DNA from: Grifola frondosa
Lineage: Eukaryota > Basidiomycota > Agaricomycetes > Polyporales > Grifolaceae
NCBI GenBank assembly: GCA_001683735.1
Contig: LUGG01000041.1
Span: 124,001-188,000 of the forward strand
Direction: 5' to 3'
Length of the DNA stretch: 64,000 nucleotides
The notes below the pieces were generated by a model that worked only from the letters and a program-made list of their open reading frames with translations, had not been told where the DNA came from and did no database searches. The position numbers and the translations under genes were made by a program. Of this stretch, positions 23,473 to 37,800 are shown piece by piece (the stretch's first letter is position 1; each line of letters begins with the position of its first letter).

Positions 23473-24681
23473 CTACTTCTTCCCAGCATCAGTAGCAGCC
23501 TGGGTCACAACACTTGCCAACGTGCTCAAGAGATCCGCGTGTTGGTCCCAAGTTTCCTGCGTAGTTGTCGGCTTCTGCTCAGCAGGACGCGTCATGCTTC
23601 GGTGAATTGGCTTTTCATGAATGTGGCCCACGTATTCCCTCGAACCGGGAGTATGAGGGTTCGCCCTCTTCACGTCCTCCACGTCGTCGGCACACACAAA
23701 GGTCCTCAGCTCCACCCCTTCCAATCCACCCGGCTTACTACCAACCGTCGTTGGCGCCACATTAAGCACCGCATGCATGAATCGGAATCTTGGGATCTCC
23801 TGGTCTGCAGACCATCCAGCGAGGGCCGACGTCAGGTTTGCAGGGTCGATGGACCCCTTTGCTCCATTGGAGAGGACGGGAGTCATGCCCGCGAAGCCGA
23901 CGATATAGTCCTTCCTGCCGCGCATGTCTAATTCCTCCAGGACGCGCCCCTGCTGCGACTTCGTTGTGAAGTAGGTCTGTAGCCTCGGCGTTTTAGAGTA
24001 GGTTAAGCCCGCGTAGCGATGGGGCTGCTGCTCGATCTGGCGCGCACCAGGCGCGTTATAGTCGGTGTACGCCTGGGTTGAGAGGAATGTTTTGAAGCGG
24101 TCGCCTGGGCTATTCGACTGCTCCCAAAGGTTGGGCTCACCGAGGGCAGGTTTATCGTTGCATTGCTTCTCCATGAATTCGCGAAATACCGGTCGCATCT
24201 TCCTCAACTTCTCCAAATATCGCCCGAACTCCTTGTCCGACATCGCGTGGATGTTAGGAACCGCAGTGCTTATCCCCTCTACCGCTCCCCGTACCTCCGC
24301 ATCATAAGGGAGCGATGCGCTAGTCCCTTTCGAGAACTCCGAGTCGACCTTCCAGTCTATGTCGCCGTGATGCCCAAGCTTCTCCGACCACGATCCTCTC
24401 GGTTGAATGCGAGGAGTACCCCCAACCTCATTCCACATCCTAATCCACCTATTTTGTGGCTCTGCGCTCCGCCACTCGGTCTGCTGCTCCTTGGAATCAA
24501 CCGATCCTACGACAACATGCGCGTTTCTTCGACGGAGAGGGAGTGGTCGTTTCAAGCCGAAATTGCCTCGATGAGCGTCGCCGCCATAAGTGGTGTAGAC
24601 TTGACTGATAGAAGGATCATAAGATGCAAATTTTGACCGCCGTAGCAAGGCTGCAAAGTTGGACGGCGGAGGAGTAGCCAT
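23473..24681 (-). CDS. Mitochondrial small-subunit ribosomal protein Mrp51 (bS1m-like)
   Basis: Intronless 402-aa protein. The start PPSNFAALLRRSKFASYDPS, then VYTTYGGDAHRGNFGLKRPL and VGSVDSKEQQTEW, match the conserved N-terminal block of fungal Mrp51, a component of the mitochondrial small ribosomal subunit. The remainder, including GRVLEELDMRGRKDYIVG and NPHTPGSREYVGHI, is also family-like. The stop at 23473 is 77 bp from the HYPK stop (convergent). Confidence 0.85.
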   Translation of the reverse strand: MATPPPSNFAALLRRSKFASYDPSISQVYTTYGGDAHRGNFGLKRPLPLRRRNAHVVVGSVDSKEQQTEWRSAEPQNRWIRMWNEVGGTPRIQPRGSWSEKLGHHGDIDWKVDSEFSKGTSASLPYDAEVRGAVEGISTAVPNIHAMSDKEFGRYLEKLRKMRPVFREFMEKQCNDKPALGEPNLWEQSNSPGDRFKTFLSTQAYTDYNAPGARQIEQQPHRYAGLTYSKTPRLQTYFTTKSQQGRVLEELDMRGRKDYIVGFAGMTPVLSNGAKGSIDPANLTSALAGWSADQEIPRFRFMHAVLNVAPTTVGSKPGGLEGVELRTFVCADDVEDVKRANPHTPGSREYVGHIHEKPIHRSMTRPAEQKPTTTQETWDQHADLLSTLASVVTQAATDAGKK

Positions 24682-26091
24682 GACCAGGCTGGCTTCGAAC
24701 AGAGCAGATCCAGCTGAGCGCTTATGGATGTTTTGCCGGTCGGTGCCGCTGCACGGGGATTAGAATTTGAATCGGCGATTCGGCGTTTGGCTGCGTATAA
24801 ATATCGCCATTGTACTTGCAAAAACACAAAACCACGACGTCAAATTGCTATCCTTTCCTTGCTTGCCTTCACGGGTTTTGCTACTTCATAGGTTGGATGG
24901 TCCAGACAAGCGTCGTAGAAGGGCCTCTTGTAGGAGGATGTCCCAAAAACAATCCATGCTGATTGCTTTTCCCTCTGGTCGAGAGGCGAGGACGCAGGAT
25001 CACCTGGGGATCATCTACATTCCTTAGCGCATTGCTACTTGTACGATACCTGATGATGGCTAATAAATTGTGAGTCTCCTTGTATCTCGTGCATCCATTG
25101 CGGTGGTTACAGAACCGACGAAGAAAAACCTGGTAACATAACGCACCCCAGTGTGAGGACCCTTCGTTGTTGGATTGTCGAGTTTTTGAAGGCTATCTGC
25201 CTGAGAGAACACGTCGTCTGTCAGTGTTGCTGCGTCCTTGCATGCTCGTATAAACAGAGCATCAGAAGATTGCTGGGTGCGAGTGGAGAATGAAAGGCGA
25301 GGCTGAGGTTCTCTGTTTATCACCGCTATTCTGTCACCGTTGTAAAATCATTCATGTTTGCTGACCGTTTACTCTGTCCAGGTCTGTGCTGGTAAGCGTA
25401 ATACGTGCGCATGCTATCGTCGTGGGCCAGGGCACCTTGTACGTTTTGGAAGCGCGTTCGCTGCTCGTTTCATTCGCCATCGTAGACGTATCGTACACGT
25501 ACATGTCGGCTGCTGTGTTGTGGATGTACCTAATGCAATGACATTAATCGTGTGCTTTGGACCAATCGTCGGGGTGGAGAGGGAAACCAATAAAAAGAGC
25601 GTTAAATTTGCGTTGCGCACGTGCACGCGATTGGATTCGAATTCTGTCTGAGCCGACGAACGCAGTGGTAGCCGTCGCTCGTCGGGGATAATAGTACATC
25701 ACCAATAGCCTCGCTTCGCTCTGGTCCATTTTCCTCCACGTCTTCAACGACGTTCACGGCTTTCAGTGTGCTCTCGACACTGTCTTGCGCATAACCCCAA
25801 GTGCGCACATAGCCGCAACCCAAATAGTCAACGCCATTACCATATCTGCGGTAGTCGACTGCGATTTTGCTACATGGACCATCTCCCTCGAAGAGTCTCC
25901 TCCCTGGGGGCGTCGTCTCCGGCATACCCTGACATGTATCACAGACCATTCCCAACAGTTCGGACAACCGTCCCCTCGTCGCCCGTGGATGGCGTGGCTT
26001 CTAGCAATCGGCACCCCGGTCGAGTCCACGGCTGACACCGTTGCTCCCTGCCTCCATTAACACGTCTCCGCTGCCTTCCCCAGTAGCGGCT
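24682..26091. other. Intergenic stretch with unsupported minus-strand frames
   Basis: This 1.4-kb region lies between the divergent Mrp51 and sugar-transporter starts. A minus-strand frame at 25060-25323 (MINREPQPRLSFSTRTQQSS...) and another at 25602-25967 read like protein in places, but have no recognisable family and no clear exon partners. It may hold a small unknown gene as well as both promoters. Confidence 0.3.
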
Positions 26092-27580
26092 ATGAGTATG
26101 TCTGGCAGCAACAATTCGGAGAGTGGTCCTACAGTTTTCGGGATGCCTTTGAAATATGTCTCGTGAGTGACTGATCTTTCTGGACGCGAATCTTGAATGT
26201 GTCTGACGTAGGATGTACAGGTTGGTGACACTCGCCGTGCAGAATGCTGCATTGTCTATCGTCATGCATTATTTCTAGAGTGTCTATGCCTGCAGCACAG
26301 GCATACTCCCCCGCGTCAGCAGTGCTGCTAAACGAACTGCTCAAGGGCTCAATATCTTTCGTGGTGGCCTTCCTGCGCGTTGCATATGCCGCGGACGCGC
26401 CGGGACTGGGTTTCCAAGGGTGGTGGTTCTCATTGCAGAGAGTGTGCCGCGAGATTTTCAGCCGGGACTGCTGGAAATTGTCAATACCGGCCATGCTCTA
26501 CGTCGTGCAAAATTCGCTCCAGTTCGTCGCCATCAGTAATCTCCCGGTGGCTACCTTCCAGGTCACCTATCAGATGAAAATTCTCACTACTGCCGCGTTC
26601 TCGGTCGCGCTTCTCCGCAAGAAGCTCACTTCGACGAAGTGGCTGTCGCTATTTTTCCTGGCGATCGGTGTCGGCATTGTTCAACTGCAGACCGCTGGCA
26701 CTGGACGCATTCCGGTGAAGCAGAACTTCCCAGTCGGAAGTGCTCACGATTCAGCACCGCTCCATATACACATCATGAGCCCCCTCAAGGGCTTTGGCGC
26801 AGTAACTGCGGCATGTTTCACGTCGGGGCTCGCCGGAGTGTACTTCGAAATGGTGCTCAAAAATTCGAAGGCGGACCTTTGGGTTCGCAATGTACAGTTA
26901 TCCTTATTCTCCCTCGTACCTGCTGTCCTTCCCATTATCTGGGAGACTCATCCTCATAATCGTGGTGGACTTATGGCTAATTTGTTGAGGAACTTCGGTG
27001 GTTGGGCATGGGCGACGGTTGCCATCCAGGTCTTCGGCGGGCTGGTCACAGCAATTGTGATCAAGTATTCGGACAACATCCTGAAAGGCTTTGCGACAAG
27101 TCTGTCGATCGTACTCTCTTTCCTCGCTTCCGTCGCGCTATTCGGATTTCGGATAACACCCTCATTCCTCATCGGCTCGTCGACCGTTCTCGTTGCGACG
27201 TGGATGTATAACCAGCCCCCGGGAAGGAGCTTGTGGCCATTACGAGCGTAATGCCTGGAAAGTCGCCATCTTCATCGTTCTCATGTGCCTCCATCAGCCC
27301 CGATGCGCCCATCCTAGGCCACTTCTCTTCGTCGCAAAAGAAGGGTTCGCCTTTCGGTAGTCCACGCGCGATTGCGAGCGCGCTGGGCATCGCCCATGGC
27401 GAGAAGTCCGACGGGGAGGCATATTTCAGCGAGACGTCGGATACTACACGCTACCTGAGCGCTCCGTATGGGTCCCCTTTTCCTTCGCGCACGCCCTCGC
27501 CCATCCCCACAGCATCCTATCTTCACCCGCCTGGATCCCCTGGATCCCCAACTCCACAGAGTAGCGGACGTTGGCAATAA
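26092..27580 (+). CDS. UDP-galactose / nucleotide-sugar transporter (SLC35A, Golgi)
   Basis: Multi-membrane-span Golgi antiporter importing UDP-galactose or UDP-GlcNAc in exchange for UMP. Motifs: QNAALSIVMHYSR, PASAVLLNELLKG, YVVQNSLQFVAISNLPVATF, QVTYQMKILTTAAFSV, GLAGVYFEMVLK and KYSDNILKGFATSLSIVLSF, the last two typical of the family. Exon 1 is 26092-26162; after a 49-nt intron, exon 2 is 26212-27580. Two frame breaks occur: a surplus T in TTT 26272-26274 (before SRVSMPAAQAYS) and a missing C in the C5 run 27216-27220 (after YNQP). Correcting both gives 1440 nt (479 aa) with a cytosolic Ser/Pro tail ending at 27580. Uncorrected, the long frame would be 26244-27251. Confidence 0.9.
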
Positions 27581-27956
27581 TTTCGACATACTATACGACC
27601 CATCCAGCCTAACTCATGAGTTCCGACATGATACCCGTCTCAAAGACTTTTGCAAGTCGCAGACAATGACCCTCGTTATGAGATCTAACACAAGTTATCA
27701 AGTACATACAGAATGTCTATTTCATGTTTTCTCTCTTTTTCTTTTCATACGGATAGCATGAAATATAGACTAGTTAGTGTACTCAATTTTTCTTCTGTAA
27801 TAATCCTCCATCTGCTTCGTCGAGCGAGGGCAGGATACGTTTCCAATTGACCATCTACATTCTCATCTTGGCATGTGCGACTTGTCTCTGTTCCAATGCT
27901 GCGATGCTGCAATCACCGATAGCCCGACGTAGTCTTAACCGTCACCGAGACAAAGG
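27581..27956. other. Intergenic region, promoter of Mdm12
   Basis: This 376-bp tandem intergenic region is AT-rich near 27700-27800. No gene was seen. Confidence 0.5.
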
Positions 27957-29123
27957 ATGTCCATCGACTTGGAATGGGCCAGGCTGGATTCATCACTCGC
28001 TTCCTCACTGGTGGACATGTTGAACAGACAATTGACTGATACTGCTCGCCCGTCGTTCATAGGTCCCATTGAAGTGACCTCTTTCGACTTTGGTTCCGCA
28101 TCCCCAGACGTTGAGCTCGTCGATCTCAGAGACATTTACCGCGACTTCCTCGAGGGCGATCACGAAGATGAAGATGTCGAACAGGGCCCAACCACCAAAC
28201 CCGCCGAGTGGCCGGAAGATGAGGAGGGCTACGAGTGGGTCTCCCGGAAGGCAGTACGCGGGAAGGGTCTTGGAGAGGATGGGCCCGCATACCATCTGCT
28301 TCCTCCTCACATGAGATACAGCCGAGGGCCAGGACTGGGACCAGGATTTGATATGTTGTCGTCCACACCATTCTTGCGGTCGCCGAGGGACATCTGGAGT
28401 CCTGCGCTGACCAACTTAGCAGACCTCAGGTCATCCTACCCAGCACCATCTCTGTACGTCTCAGCAGTTTCTTCCGTGCCACCTCCAACACCTGTGCCCG
28501 TCAAGGCGGAGGCCAGCCGCTCTCCGAATAGTGCACTCAAAAGCGACAAGGGGCAAAGTCCATTGCCTACATCATCCTCACCCCATCCGAAGCCTCCAAA
28601 CCACCCGAACGTCCAGCTTCACCTTCACATTACATGGCATTCGAACCTCCGTCTGACCCTCACGACGTCCCTTCTCATCAACTATCCATCGCCCATGTTC
28701 ATGTCTCTTCCGATTAAGCTCTCTGTCACCGGCCTGCTCTTTAGCGGGGAGGTTGCCGTCGCGTACGAAGGCGAGCGGCAACGTGTCCACCTGTGCATTC
28801 TGGACGAATTGGACCCTTATGGTCCCCTGGCAGGCGATCGCCCCAAGCGCGACACTCCTTCGTCTGGAGGCACACCTCCCGAAGCAGATGACGATACACC
28901 GTCTGCAGCGCCCCAGTCCAGGACCGGCAAGCCATTACCCATAGGACAGCGCTTGCTTCCTACGATTCTCATCGAAAGTGAGATCGGTCAGGCAGACAAA
29001 CACGTTCTGAAGAACGTTACTCGAGTCGAACGGTTCATTCAGGACGTCATACGGAAGACGGTCGAGGACGAGCTTGTATTCCCCAATTTCCATACCATAC
29101 TTTTGGCAGATCCGGAACAATAA
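27957..29123 (+). CDS. MDM12: Mdm12, ERMES complex subunit
   Basis: Lipid-transfer SMP-domain subunit of the ER-mitochondria encounter structure, acting with Mmm1 and Mdm34. Intronless, 388 aa, and unbroken. The N-terminus MSIDLEWARLDSSLASSLVD is diagnostic. The SMP strands follow, interrupted by acidic and Pro-rich inserts (DHEDEDVEQ, then about 150 residues of Ser/Pro). They resume at VQLHLHITWHSNLRLTLTTS, PSPMFMSLPIKLSVTGLLFS and end at VERFIQDVIRKTVEDELVFP. The stop is 53 bp from the ELP3 stop on the other strand. Confidence 0.94.
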   Translation: MSIDLEWARLDSSLASSLVDMLNRQLTDTARPSFIGPIEVTSFDFGSASPDVELVDLRDIYRDFLEGDHEDEDVEQGPTTKPAEWPEDEEGYEWVSRKAVRGKGLGEDGPAYHLLPPHMRYSRGPGLGPGFDMLSSTPFLRSPRDIWSPALTNLADLRSSYPAPSLYVSAVSSVPPPTPVPVKAEASRSPNSALKSDKGQSPLPTSSSPHPKPPNHPNVQLHLHITWHSNLRLTLTTSLLINYPSPMFMSLPIKLSVTGLLFSGEVAVAYEGERQRVHLCILDELDPYGPLAGDRPKRDTPSSGGTPPEADDDTPSAAPQSRTGKPLPIGQRLLPTILIESEIGQADKHVLKNVTRVERFIQDVIRKTVEDELVFPNFHTILLADPEQ

Positions 29124-29176
29124 GACCAGGACAACGTAGTGACATATCTAGTAGTACAAATAGCGTATACCCATAA

Positions 29177-31367
<2,191 letters not shown>

Positions 31368-31824
31368 TTCCCAAACTCAGAAGGAATGGATTCTCGTTAG
31401 TGTTCAGAATCTTGTAAAAGGATGATATAGCGGCAGTAAAGAAAGAAATTGTCGAAGCTTTGTAGTAAGAACTTGAAAGGTGAAGATCGTTTTCTAAGCA
31501 CCAGCTGCCAAACGCAGATATTGCGGAGATACAGATATAGATATTGTGACAAGCGATCGGTCAGAGGTATTTCTGAAAACGCGATACCGTACGAAAATAG
31601 TAGACGGCATTGATTCGGCAAGCCAACAAGGGTTTATGAGAATCATAAATTTAAGGGTAGACTTGACACATAATTAATTATGTGACACAGATCAGCGGCA
31701 CCCGGAACGTTCTTTGATCGCATAGTGGTGCCGACACAACTGGCACCTCCACTCTGACACTGCCTCTAGAGTCCTTGTCGCTGGAGATTTTTTTTATTCT
31801 GTCAACCGATGACTAGTGCTGTAA
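31368..31824. promoter_or_regulatory. Divergent promoter region ELP3 / apyrase
   Basis: This 457-bp stretch between divergent starts is AT-rich around 31640-31700. No recognised motif or gene was found. Confidence 0.4.
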
Positions 31825-34158
31825 ATGCCGCCTCCCAGTGTCGTTGATTCATGGCTAGCTGCACGTCGCTTCGGAGTCGTCATTGATGCAGGCTCCTCGG
31901 GTTCAAGACTACAAGTCTATAGCTGGCGGGATGCACGCGCAGTTCGTCTGGGCCAAGACGTTAATGCTCTAAATACTCTCCCGAAGGTGGAGAAAGGTAC
32001 ACGCGATGGTGAGCAATGGTCGCTAAAGGTTGAGCCTGGTGAGTGGTCTCTCATTCGTCAAGAGGAACAGTTATTATATGCGCTACGCTCGCGTTTGATC
32101 GCAGGTCTTTCATCCTTTGCGCACAATCTCGAGGGAATTGGATCATATTTAGCCCCCTTGCTAGAGCATGCCAGGACACACATCCCACCTTCCTTGCAGT
32201 CCGAGACGCCCGTCTTCCTGTTAGCTACTGCAGGAATGCGACTGTTGTCTCCTCTTCAACAAGCGGAAGTCCTCCAGGCAACCTGCCATTTCCTCAGATT
32301 TCACTCCAATTTTCGCATAGATGACCAGTCGCCTGCCGGACCTTGTGGATCGAGCGTGCGCATAATCACTGGTGAAGAGGAAGGCCTGTTTGGCTGGATT
32401 GCGGTCAATTACCTGATGGACGGCTTCACCGGTTCAGAGGATGATCGTCTCACTTATGGTTTCTTAGACATGGGTGGGGCATCGACGCAAATTGCCTTTG
32501 AGCCGAGCAAAGTGGAGCGGGACAAGGCCCAAAATTTATTAGACGTTAGATTACGTCTTCTAGATGGGAACGACATTCGTCACCAGGTGTTTGTCACTAC
32601 CTGGCTGGGCTATGGTACGAATCAAGCGCGGGAACGCTACGTAGGACAGGTTATCAATAGTTATGAAGAAGATCGAATTTCATCATCTACAGAGGAACAC
32701 GTCTTGGATCCATGTCTGCCGAAAAATCTGGCCTTGACGGAGTTTCCCGTCCAGCCAGAGTCCTCTAGCCCTCATTCCAAAAAGCCACATGCACTGGTTG
32801 GCACAGGCTCGTTCGAACAATGTCTACGGCAAACGTTACCGCTCTTGAACAAGGATGCGCCATGTCCTGACACTCATTGTCTATTCAATGGCGTGTATGT
32901 ACCTCCAATCGACTTCGCCGCATCGAATTTTATTGGTGTGTCCGAATACTGGTACTCCACAGAGCAGATATTCGATCTGGGAGGGCCGTACGACGTTGTG
33001 CAGTACGAGCGGGCAGCATCCGAGTTCTGCTCGCGCGATTGGGCAGATATTTGGAAGGAGCACGAGGAATCTCGGCAGCAGGGCCGGCTTGGGGGCGATG
33101 GGGAGGTGGAGGAGGATGGGCAAATAGTTGGAACGGGTAAGTGGGGGTTAGATGTGGAAATTGCGCGGCTGCAGATGCAGTGTTTCAAGGCTGCCTGGAT
33201 TGTCAATGTCCTGCATGAGGGCATCGGCTTGCCTCGCATCGTTGACCCTGGAGGCAACAGCACTACGGGTGGAGATAAAGTCGCGGAGCAGGCGAAAACG
33301 AAAGGCCTCGGACGACCAACGTTCCAGTCGATGGATAGCGTCGGCGACATTGCGATAAGCTGGACGCTTGGGAAGATGGTATTGGAGGCGAGCAGAGAGG
33401 TGCCCGCAGCATCGCTGTCGTCGCGGCCTATCGTTGATCCTATTGACGACATCCCAGACATCGCTAATTCACCCGTTCAACCTATACGACCACCGCTACT
33501 TGATTTCGACGCCATTGAGGACCAGATTTCTCACCATTTGCCGCCATCCCTCACAAGACATTCTCTCGGCTTCTCGCCCGTCGCTTTTATGTTCTACATA
33601 TTCGTCGTGGTGTTGATTGCAGGCGTCACGTATCGGCTTCGGCATCGTATTAGGAGTACTTTACGTCGCTTCATCAGCAAAAGGGATCGTGGTTATCTAG
33701 CCGAAGGGTATTCAATGGAAGAAGGCCAGGCGCTGAATGGTGGCTCTTCGTCTTCACCCCCGTGGTCGCCGTCCTCTTCACGGACATCTTTGCAGTTTCT
33801 GCCGTCACGTCTGTCATCTACCTTTGGACTTCGGTCCTCGCGACCGCCTGCGATCAACGTCAATGGTCACGCGTCATTTCGTCCGGGCCAGCACTCCCCT
33901 GTCCGCGTCTTCTCTTTCCCTCTTCAGAACGGAGCGGTCACACCTGATATCCTGAATGGAACTGCGACGTCGTTCGTTCCGGGGTCCCCTCGCCTTCACG
34001 ACGGGAGCATTATGTCTAAAGGCAGTTTCTCCTCGTTGTCTTCGCGCTCGCGCAATTCATCGAACATGAACCTCTCCTCTTTGATACCAAGACAGACAAT
34101 TTCACGGACCAATAGCGGTATGCATATACCTGTGGGTAGCTTGTTCCGGGAGGAATGA
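31825..34158 (+). CDS. Golgi apyrase (GDA1/CD39 family, YND1-like)
   Basis: Nucleoside di/triphosphatase hydrolysing nucleotide by-products of luminal glycosylation. Intronless, 777 aa. The apyrase conserved regions are all present: ACR1 DAGSSGSRLQ, ACR2 ATAGMR, ACR3 GEEEGLFGWIAVNYL, ACR4 FLDMGGASTQIAFE, and a late GIGLP/WTLGK block. The C-terminal transmembrane helix (VAFMFYIFVVVLIAGVTY, about residue 590) followed by a long Ser-rich cytosolic tail matches the YND1 type, not the N-terminally anchored GDA1 type. It works in the same pathway as the nucleotide-sugar transporter at 26092-27580, though the two are not adjacent. Confidence 0.92.
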   Translation: MPPPSVVDSWLAARRFGVVIDAGSSGSRLQVYSWRDARAVRLGQDVNALNTLPKVEKGTRDGEQWSLKVEPGEWSLIRQEEQLLYALRSRLIAGLSSFAHNLEGIGSYLAPLLEHARTHIPPSLQSETPVFLLATAGMRLLSPLQQAEVLQATCHFLRFHSNFRIDDQSPAGPCGSSVRIITGEEEGLFGWIAVNYLMDGFTGSEDDRLTYGFLDMGGASTQIAFEPSKVERDKAQNLLDVRLRLLDGNDIRHQVFVTTWLGYGTNQARERYVGQVINSYEEDRISSSTEEHVLDPCLPKNLALTEFPVQPESSSPHSKKPHALVGTGSFEQCLRQTLPLLNKDAPCPDTHCLFNGVYVPPIDFAASNFIGVSEYWYSTEQIFDLGGPYDVVQYERAASEFCSRDWADIWKEHEESRQQGRLGGDGEVEEDGQIVGTGKWGLDVEIARLQMQCFKAAWIVNVLHEGIGLPRIVDPGGNSTTGGDKVAEQAKTKGLGRPTFQSMDSVGDIAISWTLGKMVLEASREVPAASLSSRPIVDPIDDIPDIANSPVQPIRPPLLDFDAIEDQISHHLPPSLTRHSLGFSPVAFMFYIFVVVLIAGVTYRLRHRIRSTLRRFISKRDRGYLAEGYSMEEGQALNGGSSSSPPWSPSSSRTSLQFLPSRLSSTFGLRSSRPPAINVNGHASFRPGQHSPVRVFSFPLQNGAVTPDILNGTATSFVPGSPRLHDGSIMSKGSFSSLSSRSRNSSNMNLSSLIPRQTISRTNSGMHIPVGSLFREE

Positions 34159-34856
34159 TGCGCCTGATGCCCCGTAACATTGTTTCACGGAATATTTTGA
34201 ACGTACTCCAAACTTGTATTCTAATAGGACGACACCTGCTAATTGGATCCTACGCACTTACTAGGAAGTCTTTTACTATTACCGTCCGGTATACAACGTT
34301 ATCCTGAGCAAGGCATAGTTTCCCTTCCACCGTCATATTTATACACCATCATTGGGCTGCCTCGCGGCCATCCAACTCTACGACATTGCTGCCTGGCAAC
34401 CAAGAATGTCTTTCTTCTGTTCTGTCACTACGGAATGTCACCGCACCATACTGGCCTTGTTGGCAAGACCAAGGTCCTTCCGCGTTCCCGTCAGCGCCCT
34501 GCAGCATATGCTCACGAAGTCGAAGTGAGGTGCAGAAACACGCGACCGTGGAGGACGTGAGAGGTTTTCCGACAATCGAAGTCTCGGAGCTGAGCGGTTG
34601 CAAACAACCAAACTTCCAGACAAGGGATTCTCCCTGTGGAAAACTTTGCTATTCGAGGCTTGCCTTCACGCCTTCGCTGCAAATGGGTAGATGAGATTTC
34701 GCCGCCCTGGTCCAGTGCACACTGCACAGCCCTGAGTAAACGTTCAGACATTCTGTCCATGCGTACGTTGATCGGCGACATCACGAAAACCTCCCAGGTC
34801 GGAAGCCCAGCTGGTTTCGGAGTTGAAAATACACATTGTTGACAGTACGGCATAGG
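34159..34856 (-). other. Convergent intergenic region with a minus-strand open frame
   Basis: A minus-strand frame at 34512-34853 (113 codons) begins MPYCQQCVFSTPKPAGLPTW and contains a protein-like stretch (LPTWEVFVMSPINVRMDRMS) before turning into unlikely sequence. It starts just 4 bp beyond the stop of the PWWP gene. It could be a small separate gene or a missed exon. I do not recognise it. Confidence 0.3.
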
Positions 34857-37800
34857 CTAGTACATAAAGATCCATTCCAATTCGCGTGTTATCGGCGAAG
34901 TTCCGGGCATTGACTCCCTAAATTGCTTTCCTATAAACAAGTCCGGAGGTGACAATACACAAGATACGTCAATCAGGGCACTTTCTTTGGACGAGACCGT
35001 GTCCCGCCAATCTCCCTTGTCTGGCCGCTTCGCCTGATACCCCCTTGTTAGATGTAGGTAACATGTCTTCTGGAGTGCATCCCTCAGGCGAATGATATCA
35101 TGCACCCAATAGGTCTCGTCGCCCTTTTCTACGGCAAGATCGTGGAGCCGCTGTTCTTCTTCCGGCCGCAGCAGGCCGAGGGCTCGACGTTGGCCTGATC
35201 GCCAAAGAAGTAGTTGCAGGACAGCCTCATGCAACAGCACGTTATTGCAATACTGCGGAAGGACTTAGGTCAACTATGCTATCTTGTGGGAGTTTTTAGG
35301 AAGCATATCACCGTCAGTCTCTCCATTTCATCCAAGTCCATAAACGTTTTTAGCGGAGGCGAATCATCGGCAGTATCTGCCGACGAGGGGTTTGCATTCA
35401 TTGTTGTCGAAGTCGACTCCGGCATGGGTACATCTTCATCCTGAATATGACGAGGTAAAATATGAGTTAAAGCTCCAAAGGCATTGCGTTAAACTAGTAT
35501 CAACGAGGACTGGGCTAACCTCATGTGAACCTCTGACATTTGAATACTCTATATCAAGATGAAGCTGCGCATCGTGTAGCGATGAGCATCGATATGTCAG
35601 AATGACTCAAAGAACAGATGGCGAACCTCCTCGAGACCCTCTGGTACCTGGAGCCGAATCGCAGGATCAGCTTGATCATTCTGAGTGCCGAAATGAGCGC
35701 AGAATCTACAACGGGCCGGTGCAGACGTACCTCCGTTACTGTTTCCATAGTCGCCAAGGACGATGGTGGCGCTTCTATGTCTGATGAAGGAGCGAGCTTG
35801 TCCGGCCGTATGCGATGTCAGATAAAATCAAAGATGTTGCGTTATATCAAATCGAATTACCTCTGTATCAGATGCATATGACTCCGAAGGGAGACCCGAA
35901 ACGTCCAATCTGCTGTTCTCCTGTATGGAAAGTGGTATCTATCCCGCACAAGGACATCAATCAGCCAGCTCACCAAGGCATTCCAGGCAATTCAATCCTA
36001 ACCTGCTTATCTGCCTCGATGGGTGATTATCCGCGGTAGGCGCAGTAGCAATAGCCACATCGGTGTAATCCACATTCAGCGCCAGGAGCGTCCGTCTATA
36101 CCTCCGCTGTGCCCAGGACCGAACAAGGAGTGCGACCTCCTCCTTCTCCGTGGCTCGTAAATTGCCCCTCACGGGTGGGATGTCACAAACCTTCTGTCTC
36201 GCACCACCGCCACGCATGAACCCATCGTGCCGTTCTCTAGCCGGTTCGAATGTCCTATCTACAACGGCAGCTAAAACTGGCTTGATATACTCAAACTGCT
36301 CTGCGATCGAGAGGTCGTATTCAAAGCCGGGAGGCGGCAGGTGGTCGGGAAGCGGACTGGACGCCCTCAGTAAGGATTCATCTACTTCTGGACCCCAAGC
36401 GAGGTCGTAGTTAGCCTCGCCAGCGTGTACAACATCACGATCTTCATCCAAGCCATAGTGGTATTGATCTTCGCCTAGCTTTTCGGTGGTTTAATATTGC
36501 TGAAATTTTTATCGCAATTCAAGACTCACATTGCATGAGGCGAATTCATCGTCCGTGCTTGTGTAGAACATGCTAGGATCGAGTATGCGGACCTTGTTGT
36601 CGTAGAACAGGACTTTGTACCGTGGCTTTTGCTTCGGGTGTGTCGGCTTTATGTACTGCACTAATTTTGCCGGCCAGTACTGCGTGAAGGACCTCTTCTC
36701 CCTTGCCAGAACGAGCTCCCCGGGTACGTCCCACAGTGGGTTGCATGAAGGAGCTCTCCAAGGCTTAATGGAAGCTCTCCCAAGATCCGCGTCGTCGTCG
36801 TCAAATATTGAAATGTCGTCCGTTGCCTTCGAGTTATGCGATGCTCCCTTCCGGTCTAAGCCCTTCCTATTCGGTTTAGGAGTGTCGCCTATGTAGGCAG
36901 ACAGCATTATTGTGAGACCATCGTTGTCGTCCTCGTAAGCTTTCAACATAAAATTCCGAGCATCCATCCATCGAGCGTCCAGATCCAGCTTCTGCTTTCT
37001 TCTTGGGAGATTCGTTAACACTTGTGATTCGTGGCGATACTCTGTAATTGCCCTCATGAAAGCGTATATGCTCATGAGAGAGTATAGAGAGGACGCTGGA
37101 CGAGGAAGCGTGGGGTATTGTCAGCTCAGCCGTATCTTTGGCTTTTCGACTACCAGGACTATGACCAAACAAGGAGACACGAAGTAGCTTTCTGGAACTA
37201 ATGACCTAAACATGGACGTGAGCAGACTATAAATTGGACGGGTCGAAAATATAAAGCACCTTTGCAGGCCACCATAGGGCATCTGAATGCTCTTCAGTAT
37301 CCCGCTCGATGAGGTTCCCGTGGATGTCTATCTTCACCCACACAAGGGATCCAATATCATCAAAGTCCCACTCCGTGTCCACAGAAATCACATCAGCGCC
37401 CCCCTCGCGTATCGAAGACTCGAGTGGGAGGTGTTTGCGAGAAACTGGAGTACCGACCCCGCTCGGTGCTACCGAGTTGGCCGCGCGATTGTGTACATGG
37501 TCAGCTAGACTGGGTAGGCGAGTCGGTGAACGATTGGCGATGTAGACGATGTCCGGCTCGGGCGAAGGGGTTACTGGCGTCAATGTGCTGCCGTCATCAT
37601 CCGTTAAAGCGCGGTCCGATGGAGTAGGTCGTTTGAGAGTAGGAGTGACTGGCAATGCCGATCTGGTTGCATCGAAGGTGGTTGACCTGCGCCTTATCGG
37701 CGACGAGTTTGCGCTGCTACGGGGTAAATCCTCCGCTGGCGCGCTCCACGAAGGCTTCGTGCTGCCCACTAGTTCAAGCTCGGGCGCAACGTCGTCGGAC

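Noticed and set aside
26244..27251. Sugar transporter as a single 335-aa frame starting at 26244
   Set aside because: It lacks the conserved N-terminal helix and tail, which are present in adjacent frames and rejoin when one T is removed and one C added.
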